From a virus, in IMG/VR virus record IMGVR_UViG_3300026521_000028, positions 1 to 44,337 of that record: a DNA stretch of 44,337 nt; one strand, written 5' to 3'. A program made the position numbers and the translations under genes. Shown here in pieces: positions 23,535 to 32,578 of the stretch; positions within the stretch are counted from its first letter, which is position 1; each line of letters starts with the position of its first letter. The notes beneath the pieces are model-generated. The model was not told the origin of the DNA. It was given only the letters and a program-made list of their open reading frames with translations, and did no database searches.

Positions 23535-25362
23535 TTTTAGCTTCTCCTTCTAATTTAATTCTAAAACCAATTTGCTCTGTGATAGTTTCAAAAGCCTTCT
23601 CAGCAATCTTAGCTACCCTATCAGCAATCTCAGCTCTACACTCTACCTGAGCCTCATCGTGGATATTTAAGATATATTCATAATCTTCTCCAACCTTAAA
23701 CTCTGATTGTAATTGTTTATCATATTCTATCAACCAATACTTCATAACTAAAGCACCAGCACCTTGAAGTAACACATTGAGTGCTGAGTGTTCACTTCTA
23801 ATTAAATAAGGGTTACCATCTAGGGCTTTGAGAGTTCCATTTCTTTTAACCGCACCCACCACTGCTTCTCCAAGTTTTGCAATAGCTGGTAACTTTCTAA
23901 GAAATCGTTTTTTAAGTTTATCACCTTCTTTAAATCCACCACCGACGATTTCACCAAGCTTCGCTGCTCCAGCTCCATATAAGAACCCATAGATAAAAGT
24001 TTTAGCGTTGTCTCTCGTAGGTAATCCAGCTGCTTTTTGATTTGCTGTGTGAATATCTCCATTTAAAATCTCCTTACCATAAGCCCCTCCATCATATTTA
24101 GCCATAAAATGGGCTAATACACGCAGTTCCAACCCACTTGCATCACAACCAACAATCTTGTATCCATCTTTAGCCTTAAACAACTTCCTACACTCAGGAC
24201 CTTTATAAGCCCTTGGACTAGGTACTTGAGCCATATTAGGTTTACTATGAGTACATCTACGAGTTACTGCTCCTAGTGTATCTACTTGACCGTGGATACG
24301 ATTATCACTACCAACCTGCTTAAGCCACGCTTGAGGTCCTAAAGCTAACTGACCTAACAACTTAGTAACATTGAAATATTGTGCTAGTATTTGAGCTTCT
24401 GGAACATCCTTAATTCCCTTTAAGATACCCTCATTGATTATTGGGTTACCCTTCTCAGTTTTCTCAGGACTCTCCCAGTTGAATAAGGTTTTCATCCAGT
24501 ATGCTATGTGTTGCCTACTTGATGGGTTGAACTCTGTAATTACATCAACACCCCATATCTTTCTACCATCTTCCATTTCCTTAAAGTAGAAACCTTTATC
24601 AAGCTGTTTTTGATACAAGGCTGAGATACTACCATCTTTCTTATACTTGTTTTTGATTTCATTCTTCTTTGTAAATATAGGTAATGGTTTGAATACTTTG
24701 AACATCTCTTGTTCCATACGCTCTTTATCTTCTTCAAGCTCTATATGGAGCCTTTGTGCAGCTTCAACATCAAATAAAACACCATACAACTCCTGTCTGG
24801 CTATGATATGTGCAAAATCTTGCTCCAGGCGAATACTTTCTGCTGGTGGTAAACCAACTTCTTGCAATTTATTGTATATAGCAGCAGTTGCTATTCCATC
24901 TTGTTTACAATAATCAAACATACTTTGATTTAACTCTTCCCATCCACCATCATAATCGTCTTTCATAGTTTTAGTACGGTAACCCCAAGCTCTAAGACTA
25001 TGAGAACCTTTAAGTTTTGGAGGCATTGCAATACGCCTAGCATCATACTTCATCATATCAGGGAACATAAGTTTACTACAGATTAATGTATCTATACACT
25101 CAACTTCTTTTGTAAGATTTACATTATATAGTTTTTGTATAACCATATTATCAAACTTGATTATATTGTGTCCTATAACTAAGTCAGCAGCGTGTAGTAG
25201 CTTAACCATATCAGAAATATTACCGTCTCTACCTACCATAGTTTCATTATCACTATACATATAAGACTTGTTTGTATCTAAGTCATAGATAGTACCACAG
25301 TGGATTACTGTAGTGTCTAAGAGAAGTCCGTTGGTCTCTAAATCATATACTAGTCTACGCAT
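23506..25362 (-). CDS. DNA polymerase A family, gp5-like
   Basis: 618 aa from the ATG at 25362 (MRRLVYDLETNG), which matches the T7 gp5 start; the open frame extends 16 codons further upstream. Exonuclease motifs DLETNG and FDNMVI in GHNIIKFDNMVI, polymerase motif A DASGLELRVLAH, motif B KTFIYGFLYGAG, motif C IHDEAQVE are intact, so proofreading and polymerase activities are both expected. T7 gp5 is 704 aa; the difference lies mostly in the thumb/thioredoxin-binding region, so use of host thioredoxin as processivity factor is uncertain. It overlaps a 28-aa ORF at its start and nrdA at its end. Confidence 0.95.
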   Translation of the reverse strand: MRRLVYDLETNGLLLDTTVIHCGTIYDLDTNKSYMYSDNETMVGRDGNISDMVKLLHAADLVIGHNIIKFDNMVIQKLYNVNLTKEVECIDTLICSKLMFPDMMKYDARRIAMPPKLKGSHSLRAWGYRTKTMKDDYDGGWEELNQSMFDYCKQDGIATAAIYNKLQEVGLPPAESIRLEQDFAHIIARQELYGVLFDVEAAQRLHIELEEDKERMEQEMFKVFKPLPIFTKKNEIKNKYKKDGSISALYQKQLDKGFYFKEMEDGRKIWGVDVITEFNPSSRQHIAYWMKTLFNWESPEKTEKGNPIINEGILKGIKDVPEAQILAQYFNVTKLLGQLALGPQAWLKQVGSDNRIHGQVDTLGAVTRRCTHSKPNMAQVPSPRAYKGPECRKLFKAKDGYKIVGCDASGLELRVLAHFMAKYDGGAYGKEILNGDIHTANQKAAGLPTRDNAKTFIYGFLYGAGAAKLGEIVGGGFKEGDKLKKRFLRKLPAIAKLGEAVVGAVKRNGTLKALDGNPYLIRSEHSALNVLLQGAGALVMKYWLIEYDKQLQSEFKVGEDYEYILNIHDEAQVECRAEIADRVAKIAEKAFETITEQIGFRIKLEGEAKIGNNWYETH

Positions 25363-25441
25363 TAGCTTTCTCTCTAGCTTCTCGTCTTTGTTTATTATCG
25401 TAGTAATCATCCATCATTTGCATCTGCATTATAGCACTCAT
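25355..25441 (-). CDS. Small Met/Gln-rich ORF before DNA polymerase, 28 aa
   Basis: ATG at 25441, immediately after the primase-helicase stop, with GAGG about 9 bases upstream; its TAG overlaps the polymerase start region. Met-rich beginning (MSAIMQMQMMDDYYDNK) and basic end. It probably couples polymerase translation to the primase-helicase; whether the peptide acts is unknown. Confidence 0.4.
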   Translation of the reverse strand: MSAIMQMQMMDDYYDNKQRREAREKANA

Positions 25442-25442
25442 C

Positions 25443-27059
25443 TTAAAAATCCTCACTTTCTTCATTTTCATCTTGTAATTGGTCTATGTCCTCAGCTTCC
25501 ATAAGAACACCTGTATCACTATCATATCTAAATCCTATAGTTTTACCTGTAGCTTGACCACTAAACCTATCTTTAATTACTCTTATTAAACCTTTTTGTC
25601 TCTCTTCTAAGTCCTCGTGAACAGTGTTTCGCTCAACTCCTAACATAAGAGCAGACCATCTCATAATCGCCCTTGAACCTGTAAACATATTTTGTTCAAC
25701 CTTACCTCCAGCCTCGTGACTTGGTCCAGTCTTAGGTGGATTAAGATGACTAACAAGCAATATCCATACATTAAGTTCCTGAGCTAACCCAGCTACCTCA
25801 GCCATAAGCTTATCAAGGTTTCTTCGTTCATCATCAGCAGCTGCATTAAGAGCTGTAAGATTATCAATGTAAAAGTGTTCAACACCAAAACTATGTTTCA
25901 TAAATCTAATCTTACTAGATATTGTTTCCCAGTCAATCATACCGAAGTTATCATAGATGTACAGCCCTCTCATATCTTGTATGGTCTTCTTAAGCTTCTC
26001 AGGGTCATTCTCTTGATTAGGTAGATGATAGAAACAACCATCAATCTTACCAGCTATCCTTAGTAAAGTCTCTCTAGTAGACTGTTCTAACATAAAGGTT
26101 CCTACTGTGTAACCTCGTTTTAAATCATCAGCTATTGATGTCATTACAACATCTGTTTTACCTACAGATACTCCAGCTCCTAGAGATACTATCTCACCTA
26201 GTCTCCTACCATATGTTATTTGTGTCATCTTCTCGAAGAACCACGGTCTACCAACCTCCACTGGTTGTAATGCCTGTTCCAAGATATCCTCAGGAACACA
26301 TATACCTTCTGGTTTATATGCCTCTGCATTATAGAAAGCTTTAGCTATCGAAGGTTTCCCTTTAGCTATAAGTAACTCATTAGCATCTTTGTAATCTGGA
26401 TGTCTAATTATCTTTACTTTCTCAATAGGGAGTATGTTTACACACTCTTCTACTGCTTTCCTACCAGGCTCATCATTATCAAACCATAAATATATCTCAT
26501 CAAAACTGCTAATCCACTCTAGGTGCCTTGATACTTCCTTCTTAGCACTTTGAGCACCGCTTGACAGACTCACAACAGGGTATTTACCATCAAAACCAGT
26601 TGCAACTGAGAGAGCATCAATCTCACCCTCAGTTATTGTAAGTTTTCTTCCTCCTGAACCCCATAATTGTTGTCCATACATCATAGCATCTTTGGTATCA
26701 CCAAGAAACTTAAATGTCTTATCAGCAAAACGAACCTTTTGTGCTACTGGTTGTTTATCTTTATCATAATAAGTAGCTATTTGACAAGTCTTACCACCTA
26801 GAGAACCTATACCATATTTGTATTGCTTACAGATAGCTTCAGGTATCTTACGCTTACCTAAAGGTTGATATTCTGAACTAATCATAGCCAACTTCTTAGA
26901 CCTTTTAGGTCGCTGTTCAGATTGTGTACCATCTGGTGGAGACCAATGTGTACAGGCAAAGCAGTAACTAGAGCCGTTAGTATATACAGCGACACCGTCA
27001 CTAGACCCACACTCATCACAAGAAGTATGGTGAGAAAATTCACTTTCAGTTTGTTCCAT
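25443..27059 (-). CDS. DNA primase-helicase, gp4-like
   Basis: 538 aa (T7 gp4A is 566) from the ATG at 27059, which has AAGGAG 7 bases upstream and starts MEQTESEFSHHTSCDECG; the frame is open 24 codons further but without a ribosome site. Zinc-binding Cys14, Cys17, Cys33, Cys36, then a TOPRIM domain with TEGEIDALSV (about 145-154) and WFDNDEPGRKA. The helicase part has Walker A GAGVSVGKTD and Walker B-type EHFYIDNLTAL, and the DnaB-family GSRAIMRWS. It unwinds DNA and primes lagging strands. The C-terminus is acidic as in T7 gp4, where it contacts polymerase. Confidence 0.94.
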   Translation of the reverse strand: MEQTESEFSHHTSCDECGSSDGVAVYTNGSSYCFACTHWSPPDGTQSEQRPKRSKKLAMISSEYQPLGKRKIPEAICKQYKYGIGSLGGKTCQIATYYDKDKQPVAQKVRFADKTFKFLGDTKDAMMYGQQLWGSGGRKLTITEGEIDALSVATGFDGKYPVVSLSSGAQSAKKEVSRHLEWISSFDEIYLWFDNDEPGRKAVEECVNILPIEKVKIIRHPDYKDANELLIAKGKPSIAKAFYNAEAYKPEGICVPEDILEQALQPVEVGRPWFFEKMTQITYGRRLGEIVSLGAGVSVGKTDVVMTSIADDLKRGYTVGTFMLEQSTRETLLRIAGKIDGCFYHLPNQENDPEKLKKTIQDMRGLYIYDNFGMIDWETISSKIRFMKHSFGVEHFYIDNLTALNAAADDERRNLDKLMAEVAGLAQELNVWILLVSHLNPPKTGPSHEAGGKVEQNMFTGSRAIMRWSALMLGVERNTVHEDLEERQKGLIRVIKDRFSGQATGKTIGFRYDSDTGVLMEAEDIDQLQDENEESEDF

Positions 27060-27063
27060 ATCA

Positions 27064-27210
27064 TTACTCCTTACCTCTTTCAGCTTGTTGTAACTCAGCA
27101 TATAAAGCTGTGTAATCACACTCAGTTTCACCTCCGTGGTCTAGTAAAAGCTTCAGCGATACTAATAGCTCTTGTATTTGGTTTTGAACTTCATCTTCTA
27201 ACATATCCAT
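27064..27210 (-). CDS. Small acidic helical protein before primase-helicase, 48 aa
   Basis: ATG at 27210 overlaps the TAA of the preceding 43-aa gene (TAATG). Ends TAA-TGA 4 bases before the primase start, and its last codons hold the primase Shine-Dalgarno. Leu/Gln/Glu-rich amphipathic helix (EVQNQIQELLVSLKLLLDH). A small replication-linked protein of unknown role. Confidence 0.55.
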   Translation of the reverse strand: MDMLEDEVQNQIQELLVSLKLLLDHGGETECDYTALYAELQQAERGKE

Positions 27211-27341
27211 TATACTTCTCCAACCTCTCTAAGTATCATATCAGCAGCTGTAAGTGCCTCATTGTGTTCTAGGTACTCGTCCTCATACATAAGCTCTCCA
27301 GCTATTTCATCTCTTGTCATATATTTAAAATGTTCGTTCAT
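27210..27341 (-). CDS. Small acidic protein, 43 aa
   Basis: ATG at 27341 with AAAGGAAAATCA upstream; ends TAA overlapping the next ATG. Contains MTRDEIAGELMYEDEYLEHN and an acidic C-terminus. It lies 10 bases after the RusA-like gene. Tight overlap on one side and a ribosome site on the other support coding; no function visible. Confidence 0.55.
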   Translation of the reverse strand: MNEHFKYMTRDEIAGELMYEDEYLEHNEALTAADMILREVGEV

Positions 27342-27351
27342 TGATTTTCCT

Positions 27352-27744
27352 TTAAATTTCTTTTATTCTTACCTCAACATAAGCATCATCTTTACAAACA
27401 CCACCAAAGGTAGCTGTAATCTGTTGTATATGTTGGTAATTATCATCAGGCAATCTACCTAATTCTACCAAAGCGTCCTGTGTGAATTTACTCACAACAG
27501 AAGCTATATTATCTAAGTCAAACAATCTTTTGTTCTCATAGAATATCTTGTAATGTATTTTAACTTTATCCATAACAGGTAAGTCAAGCACATCATCTGT
27601 AATCACATCTTTAAACTCTCTTTTCAACTTGTTTGTAAGTTGATAATGAGCATTACGATATTGGTTTAGATTAAGACTATGTCGCTTGTTTCTTATCGTT
27701 AGGAAGTATGGGACTTTCAGGGAGTGTATATCTCCCTTAGCCAT
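27352..27744 (-). CDS. RusA-like Holliday junction resolvase
   Basis: 130 aa. The conserved RusA core is present: Asp76-x-Asp78-Asn (RLFDLDNIASVV), Asp90 in FTQDAL and Asp100-Asp101 in RLPDDNYQ; these Asp residues bind metal. RusA enzymes cut Holliday junctions as dimers. In T7 that job, needed to debranch DNA for packaging, is done by gp3 endonuclease I, which is absent here, so this gene probably replaces it. It directly follows the Tad2-like gene (no gap) and precedes small genes before the primase-helicase. Confidence 0.78.
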   Translation of the reverse strand: MAKGDIHSLKVPYFLTIRNKRHSLNLNQYRNAHYQLTNKLKREFKDVITDDVLDLPVMDKVKIHYKIFYENKRLFDLDNIASVVSKFTQDALVELGRLPDDNYQHIQQITATFGGVCKDDAYVEVRIKEI

Positions 27745-27960
27745 CTAAACTACTACCCAATCCTCAGCTAGTATATCTGTTTGACTAGCAAACCAAGGTA
27801 CCTGGTTTTTACACGCTGTAAACATATAAATATAAGGTAGACTCATTTTACTGTATTTGTCAGGCATTTGAAGTGCAATCCACATACCTTTACCATTCCA
27901 ACCTTTTCTAGCTACTTTATCTCCAGACTTTAAGACATCTAATGCATTACCGAATGTCAT
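27745..27960 (-). CDS. Tad2-like (DUF2829) anti-defence protein
   Basis: 71 aa. The opening MTFGNALDVLKSGDKVARKGWNGKGMWIAL and the closing WFASQTDILAEDWVVV (residues about 56-71) are the two hallmarks of the DUF2829 family (opening given by its key residues FGNAL, RKGWNGKGM). Members named Tad2 bind the signalling nucleotide of the Thoeris defence, and some also bind cyclic dinucleotides, so the likely role is to mop up host alarm signals. Some DUF2829 proteins are untested. The ATG overlaps the SSB stop (27960), so it is made together with SSB in the replication operon rather than in the early region. Confidence 0.78.
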   Translation of the reverse strand: MTFGNALDVLKSGDKVARKGWNGKGMWIALQMPDKYSKMSLPYIYMFTACKNQVPWFASQTDILAEDWVVV

Positions 27961-28604
27961 TAAAAGTCTCCATTTTCATCATCAGTATAAGCTTCCTCAT
28001 CAGCAAACTCACCGTTATCTGAAGGTAAGTTTAAGTCAGTATCTTCATCCTCAAGTTCATCATCACCACCAAAGCTAACCAACTCAAGTAATTGCACTTT
28101 CTCTAAAATAAGGCTTACACCTATTGTTTTATCTGAAGCCATAGCATAAGGGTTAGCAAAAGCAACACATCTGATAGTACTACCATTACCAATCTGAACC
28201 ATTGGTATCTCACCTGCACTTGCTTTAGGACCTACAAGAATAACTTTGTTTTGCCCAGGTCTTCTGTCATCTACATTGTTCATTTTAAACTTGAATATAA
28301 TGTTACCAGTTTCATCACCATCTTTTGTATACTCTTCTTTGAAGACTTCTCTAGGTTTGTACTGTTTTGGTTTAGGTTTACCCTCATTTGCTTGTTGTAA
28401 TGCAGTATCTCTAAGAGCTTCAAGCTTCTTAATGAACTCTGGAACACCAGGAGCCTCTGGGTCACACACTAAATCTACACTATACTGACCTTTTGCATTA
28501 TATTCTCTGTCAGGTTTATCTAACTTTGCCCATAATGCTGTACCTTTTGGTGATGTTACTTTAGTACCTTTAACTGTGAATGGTTTTTTAATTGCTGCTG
28601 CCAT
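27960..28604 (-). CDS. Single-stranded DNA-binding protein, gp2.5-like
   Basis: 214 aa (T7 gp2.5 is 232 aa). The OB-fold part (residues 1-170) includes KGTALWAKLDKPDREYNAKG, close to marine T7-like SSBs. Residues about 177-214 form a strongly acidic tail ending in Phe (DDENGDF), which in T7 gp2.5 contacts polymerase and primase-helicase. Located behind the RNA polymerase block, as in T7. ATG at 28604 with AAAGGAAATATAAT upstream. Confidence 0.9.
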   Translation of the reverse strand: MAAAIKKPFTVKGTKVTSPKGTALWAKLDKPDREYNAKGQYSVDLVCDPEAPGVPEFIKKLEALRDTALQQANEGKPKPKQYKPREVFKEEYTKDGDETGNIIFKFKMNNVDDRRPGQNKVILVGPKASAGEIPMVQIGNGSTIRCVAFANPYAMASDKTIGVSLILEKVQLLELVSFGGDDELEDEDTDLNLPSDNGEFADEEAYTDDENGDF

Positions 28605-28616
28605 ATTATATTTCCT

Positions 28617-28802
28617 TTATTGTTTATTCATTTCTATCAGAGCACCTTGCTCACCTATCAGTAGAGATAAATCATATTGTAACTCATCAACTACTTTCTT
28701 AATACCTAATAAAGCTTTAAGCCTAAGGTCTATATCTCTTATTGTAAGTACAGTATCTATAGCATCAGCTATATTTGCCCTTACACTCTCTTTATTTGTC
28801 AT
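28617..28802 (-). CDS. Small helical protein between RNA polymerase and SSB, 61 aa
   Basis: ATG at 28802, GGAG 11 bases upstream, 14 bases after the RNA polymerase stop. All-helical, Leu/Ile/Asp-rich (SVRANIADAIDTVLTIRDID), no membrane segment. Clean frame, same strand, fills the gap exactly. Function unknown. Confidence 0.6.
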   Translation of the reverse strand: MTNKESVRANIADAIDTVLTIRDIDLRLKALLGIKKVVDELQYDLSLLIGEQGALIEMNKQ

Positions 28803-28816
28803 TCAATTATAGTCTC

Positions 28817-31342
28817 CTAACTAAATATATAAGCACTCTCTCTAACCTCTTCTAGGTTTAAATCACCTATTATTAAGTCCTTTACTTCAAGAGCCTTGAA
28901 AGGTGCTGTTTGTTCTACAAAATCATACAAAGGCTCATCATTAAATATCTCAATATAAGCCTCTCTAACTTCCTCAGCTAATTTCTCCGTATCAGCGGCG
29001 TGTACACCATAACTATCGTGTATCAAAGCAAAACTAGTTACACCTCGTTGTAATAGCCTTTCAACTGTTCTAAACATCAAGGTAGCATCAAGGCTATGTA
29101 CATAATTAGGTGCTATACCATTAACCATTTTCTTACCATCAAGTTGAGTTGTAGGTGTTCTTATAGATAACTTAGCCAATGCTGTTGTAACTCTAGTTGT
29201 TTTGTATTTCACAATACGATGTACAACAGGGAACCCAAATATAGGGGTCCTATAGAATATATGTGAACCTTTATCAACCACTTCTTTCGTAAGACTCTTC
29301 AAGAAATCCCTACATACAACAGCACCTTCAACAACCTCTCCAATACCTCTGTAGTTTAGTTTGGATAATAATGTGGCTACTTGCCATTTCTCAAGGCCAT
29401 CAGCCCAGAATTGGTTTTTAGTACCCTCATAAGGTTCGATAATATCTTCCATAACTTGGTCTTTCATACCAAAAGTTGATACATTATATGGGAATGTCAT
29501 AGTATTCCTCTTTGTAATCTTGCGATTAATCTTACCTATCATTGAGTTACCAATAACCCTAAAGTCTATTGTATGCTCTTTTTTATCACTTGTTGTGTAT
29601 GTAAATGTCTTAGGGTAATCTTGAGTCTCTAGGTACCTATTAACACATACAGCTACTTCTCCATATATGTCAGCTATTTTTGTATTGTTGTTGTGGTTTA
29701 CAACATTAACAGCTGAAGCCCCTCTATCATCTTTCATAAGACCACTATATATTTGTATACCACTACAAGTAGCATCTAGAGCTATTGGAATATGTGATTT
29801 AAAACTGCTAGGATCTCTAATCCAATCAGCATACTCAAAGCACCAAGCAAGGAATATATAAGGCTCATCGGCATCAGTCCACCTGGTGTTAACCAATGGG
29901 TCTTGTGCAATTTTGCATATTTCATCTGTCATCTCCTCCATAAGTCTTACCCTATCATCAAACAATTCTTTATCATAACCAAATACATTAGCACCGTGTA
30001 TCTTAAACCATCTTACAGACTCAGGTGTGTCTAAAGGCTTACCCTCTGCAAACATAAGGAGACTCTTAACAACCTTAGCTCCCTGAGGATTAAGATGAGG
30101 TTGTATTGGATATAAACGACCTCTAAAGTCTACTTGATAACTAAAGTATATTTCACTATACTTGTTATACTTCTTAGCAGCACTCATAGCGAGTTTTACA
30201 ACAAGACTCTTAGATTTTAGAGTATCAAACTTATCCTCAAGCTTCATAATCTTATCTCTATACTCTATGTAAGGTGTTTTGTTATTTTCATCATATTCAA
30301 CAACATCTACTATATCATATGGATTAGGAAGGTCATCATCAGGTAAACCCCCAAGTAAAGTATACTCAGAGGTATAATCCATTAAATGTTTATCATACAC
30401 TGTTTCCAGAACCTTTAAAACCCTTGAGTTAACTCTCCAAGGTACTCTCTGTACTGCATTTACAATATTTAAGTAACGCTTAGTGAACTCAGGATGTGCA
30501 TCAAAATACCCTCTAACCATCTTACGATTTACACGGTCGTTATGCATTTTAACTAAGTCTATGTTAAGGAAGTCACAATAGTAACCTCCATTACCACTAA
30601 ATTCTTTCCACTCTTTAGGTTTTACAACAAATATAGGATAACTATAAGTGAAGAATGGAGACAAGTCCTTCATCTGCTCTATAATTTCTATAGTAGTGTC
30701 TGTAAGTTTCAATAGAGACCTTTTCTTTTTACTTTTAGTTTTTATTGTAATAGTTTTTACTAAACCACAGCCTGATTTAATAACAGCTTCTATTAAATTA
30801 AGACCTAAAGTCAACCCTTGAATATTATCAGGGTCTCCAAGCTCCATTTTCTTCTTACCTAACATCATCTTTTTATTGGTTCGTCTTCTAACACTAAGCT
30901 TTTTGTATTTCTTATCTATATACTTATCTAATGTTGGTACTTTACCTTTAAACAACTCTAGTTTATACTCCTGTTTAATAGAAGATAATATACTTCTCGC
31001 TACAGTAAGTAAAGGTACACTATAAATAGGGTATTTACCTCCCCAAGACTTCAATGTGTTATTCATAATAGAACTAAGAACCATATAAGCTAGAGTATCT
31101 TCATTATCTAAGTAATCCATTATAGGCTCTCTAGTTGCAAATGAGGCTCCTCTAAGACTCTTAGATGTTAAATACTCTCTTATCTTAGCACTAACAGGTT
31201 GTATTGTTCTCTTTATAAGAATAATACCCTCATTTGTTTCACTACCTCTACCATCTTCAACATTCTTATTGAATATGTTTTGAGACTTTATTACAGAAAC
31301 ATCATATGCTTCTTGCTCTAGTTGCCTCTGTGTTTCAATCAT
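28817..31342 (-). CDS. Single-subunit DNA-dependent RNA polymerase, gp1-like
   Basis: 841 aa (T7 883). Catalytic Asp523 in DATCSGIQ, Lys611 and Tyr619 in TKRNTMTFPYN (T7 Lys631/Tyr639), His749 in APNYVHS (T7 His784) and Asp776 in IHDSYG (T7 Asp812) are all present. It transcribes the middle and late genes from its own promoters. The segment between SIRTP and GIAPN is about 15 residues, whereas the T7 specificity loop region there is about 25, so the promoter sequence should differ from T7. No T7-lysozyme gene sits in the early region to inhibit it. ATG at 31342 with AAAGGAAACTAA upstream. Confidence 0.96.
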   Translation of the reverse strand: MIETQRQLEQEAYDVSVIKSQNIFNKNVEDGRGSETNEGIILIKRTIQPVSAKIREYLTSKSLRGASFATREPIMDYLDNEDTLAYMVLSSIMNNTLKSWGGKYPIYSVPLLTVARSILSSIKQEYKLELFKGKVPTLDKYIDKKYKKLSVRRRTNKKMMLGKKKMELGDPDNIQGLTLGLNLIEAVIKSGCGLVKTITIKTKSKKKRSLLKLTDTTIEIIEQMKDLSPFFTYSYPIFVVKPKEWKEFSGNGGYYCDFLNIDLVKMHNDRVNRKMVRGYFDAHPEFTKRYLNIVNAVQRVPWRVNSRVLKVLETVYDKHLMDYTSEYTLLGGLPDDDLPNPYDIVDVVEYDENNKTPYIEYRDKIMKLEDKFDTLKSKSLVVKLAMSAAKKYNKYSEIYFSYQVDFRGRLYPIQPHLNPQGAKVVKSLLMFAEGKPLDTPESVRWFKIHGANVFGYDKELFDDRVRLMEEMTDEICKIAQDPLVNTRWTDADEPYIFLAWCFEYADWIRDPSSFKSHIPIALDATCSGIQIYSGLMKDDRGASAVNVVNHNNNTKIADIYGEVAVCVNRYLETQDYPKTFTYTTSDKKEHTIDFRVIGNSMIGKINRKITKRNTMTFPYNVSTFGMKDQVMEDIIEPYEGTKNQFWADGLEKWQVATLLSKLNYRGIGEVVEGAVVCRDFLKSLTKEVVDKGSHIFYRTPIFGFPVVHRIVKYKTTRVTTALAKLSIRTPTTQLDGKKMVNGIAPNYVHSLDATLMFRTVERLLQRGVTSFALIHDSYGVHAADTEKLAEEVREAYIEIFNDEPLYDFVEQTAPFKALEVKDLIIGDLNLEEVRESAYIFS

Positions 31343-31383
31343 TTAGTTTCCTTTATCTAGTTATGTCCTGGTTTAAGGTATCT

Positions 31384-31689
31384 TTAAGACTCACCAGAGT
31401 AAGTTACATTATTTACAGGTTCTTCAGGTGTTAAGTGTATGTTGTTTCTATCTAATTCAAACTGCATATTACCATTTTCCATAATCAATGTAGATATAAA
31501 CTTACCTAACTGCTGTGCAGTAATTTCAAAGCCAACAGAGTGTTCTTTATAAGCCTCTTCTGTTGTAGCTCTAGCTGTTGCAATAGTTTGATGTATCATA
31601 TTACTAAGCAATACATTAGCTACATTTGTTTTCTCTGCAATATCTAGTTGTATTTCATTCCTAGTCATCTTAGAAACCACACTTTTCAT
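31384..31689 (-). CDS. Unknown protein before RNA polymerase, 101 aa
   Basis: Starts at 31689 (MKSVVSKMTRNEIQLDIAEK); an internal ATG at residue 8 is possible. Helical N-terminal half, then a segment around FEITAQQLGKFISTLI and an Asn/Glu-rich end. The start overlaps the preceding 50-aa gene by 20 bases. No cysteine, no membrane segment, no recognised motif. Confidence 0.6.
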   Translation of the reverse strand: MKSVVSKMTRNEIQLDIAEKTNVANVLLSNMIHQTIATARATTEEAYKEHSVGFEITAQQLGKFISTLIMENGNMQFELDRNNIHLTPEEPVNNVTYSGES

Positions 31690-31822
31690 TTAAGAAGCTT
31701 TTAGGAATAATATAATTTTTCTGCTCTATCTTCTCTCTTGCATTTAAAAGTTCCCAGTATCTTGGTAATACACTTTTAGCAGTTTTGAATACTTCTTTAA
31801 TTTCATTTTTTAATATTAACAT
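31670..31822 (-). CDS. Small basic helical protein, 50 aa
   Basis: ATG at 31822 with AAGGA 8 bases upstream, stop TAA at 31670-31672 overlapping the next gene. Lys/Leu-rich helix (NEIKEVFKTAKSVLPRYWEL), Tyr/Trp in the middle and Cys48 near the end. It fills 150 bases between thyX and the 101-aa gene. Unknown function; small early proteins at this place often act on host enzymes. Confidence 0.55.
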   Translation of the reverse strand: MLILKNEIKEVFKTAKSVLPRYWELLNAREKIEQKNYIIPKSFLNEKCGF

Positions 31823-31843
31823 TTGTTGTTCCTTTATTGTCTA

Positions 31844-32578
31844 TTATTTATTGTCACTATTTGTAACACATTCAGTGAATAAAAACTTATGGTCTTCAGG
31901 TAGACTCTCATACACTTCATAAGCTAATTCTCGTATTTCAGCTAGTGCTGCTTTAGATGTTCTAAGTGCTAAGAAGTTCTGTAAGCTTCTAGCGTTTATA
32001 GTCCATACTAAAGATGTTTTGTAGGCTTCTGGCATACAATATTTAGCTTTATCGTTAGCTACATTTTTAATTATAGTATCTCTTAAATTATTTAAAGCTT
32101 GTATAGAACTGTAATCTACTAGGTACTCGTTTGTCATAACTAGATATTTAGAAGCTCTTTTATATATGTCAGTATCTTTAAAGCAAATCTTTCCACTTAA
32201 TACACGAAGGTCTTGTCCCATTGGTGTAGGTGTGAAAGGTTCTTCTTCTTTAAGTTCTTTCAAAGTGTATCTTGTACTCTTAACACTTAAAGAAGCCATA
32301 CGATGCCTTGCCAACTCTTGAAGACAAGCTCTACTAATACCATCTATATCAAAGGTATAGTTTAGATGCTCTATGGTACTAGCGTGTTTGTTTTTATTTG
32401 CAACTCGTTCTATACGCTCTGTGTTACATCCTGGTTTAACACTCTTATAGTCAGAAGGAGGGACACCAAACTCATCTTTAATATAAGTTACCACATTAGG
32501 TGTTGGCTTATTCCAGCACTTTCCTATAGCCTTATCAGCTACCCAAAGTGGTGTGTTGTGTAATAGTTCTACTTTCAT
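31844..32578 (-). CDS. thyX: Flavin-dependent thymidylate synthase ThyX
   Basis: 244 aa. The signature RHRxxSxxxxSxR is at residues 91-103 (RHRMASLSVKSTR), with STIEHLNYTFDIDG (67-80) before it. Converts dUMP to dTMP with methylene-tetrahydrofolate, FAD and NADPH, so it supplies thymidine for phage DNA together with NrdAB. It lies apart from the other nucleotide genes, in the early region just before the RNA polymerase, so thymidylate production may begin first. ATG at 32578 shares bases with the preceding gene's stop. Confidence 0.93.
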   Translation of the reverse strand: MKVELLHNTPLWVADKAIGKCWNKPTPNVVTYIKDEFGVPPSDYKSVKPGCNTERIERVANKNKHASTIEHLNYTFDIDGISRACLQELARHRMASLSVKSTRYTLKELKEEEPFTPTPMGQDLRVLSGKICFKDTDIYKRASKYLVMTNEYLVDYSSIQALNNLRDTIIKNVANDKAKYCMPEAYKTSLVWTINARSLQNFLALRTSKAALAEIRELAYEVYESLPEDHKFLFTECVTNSDNK

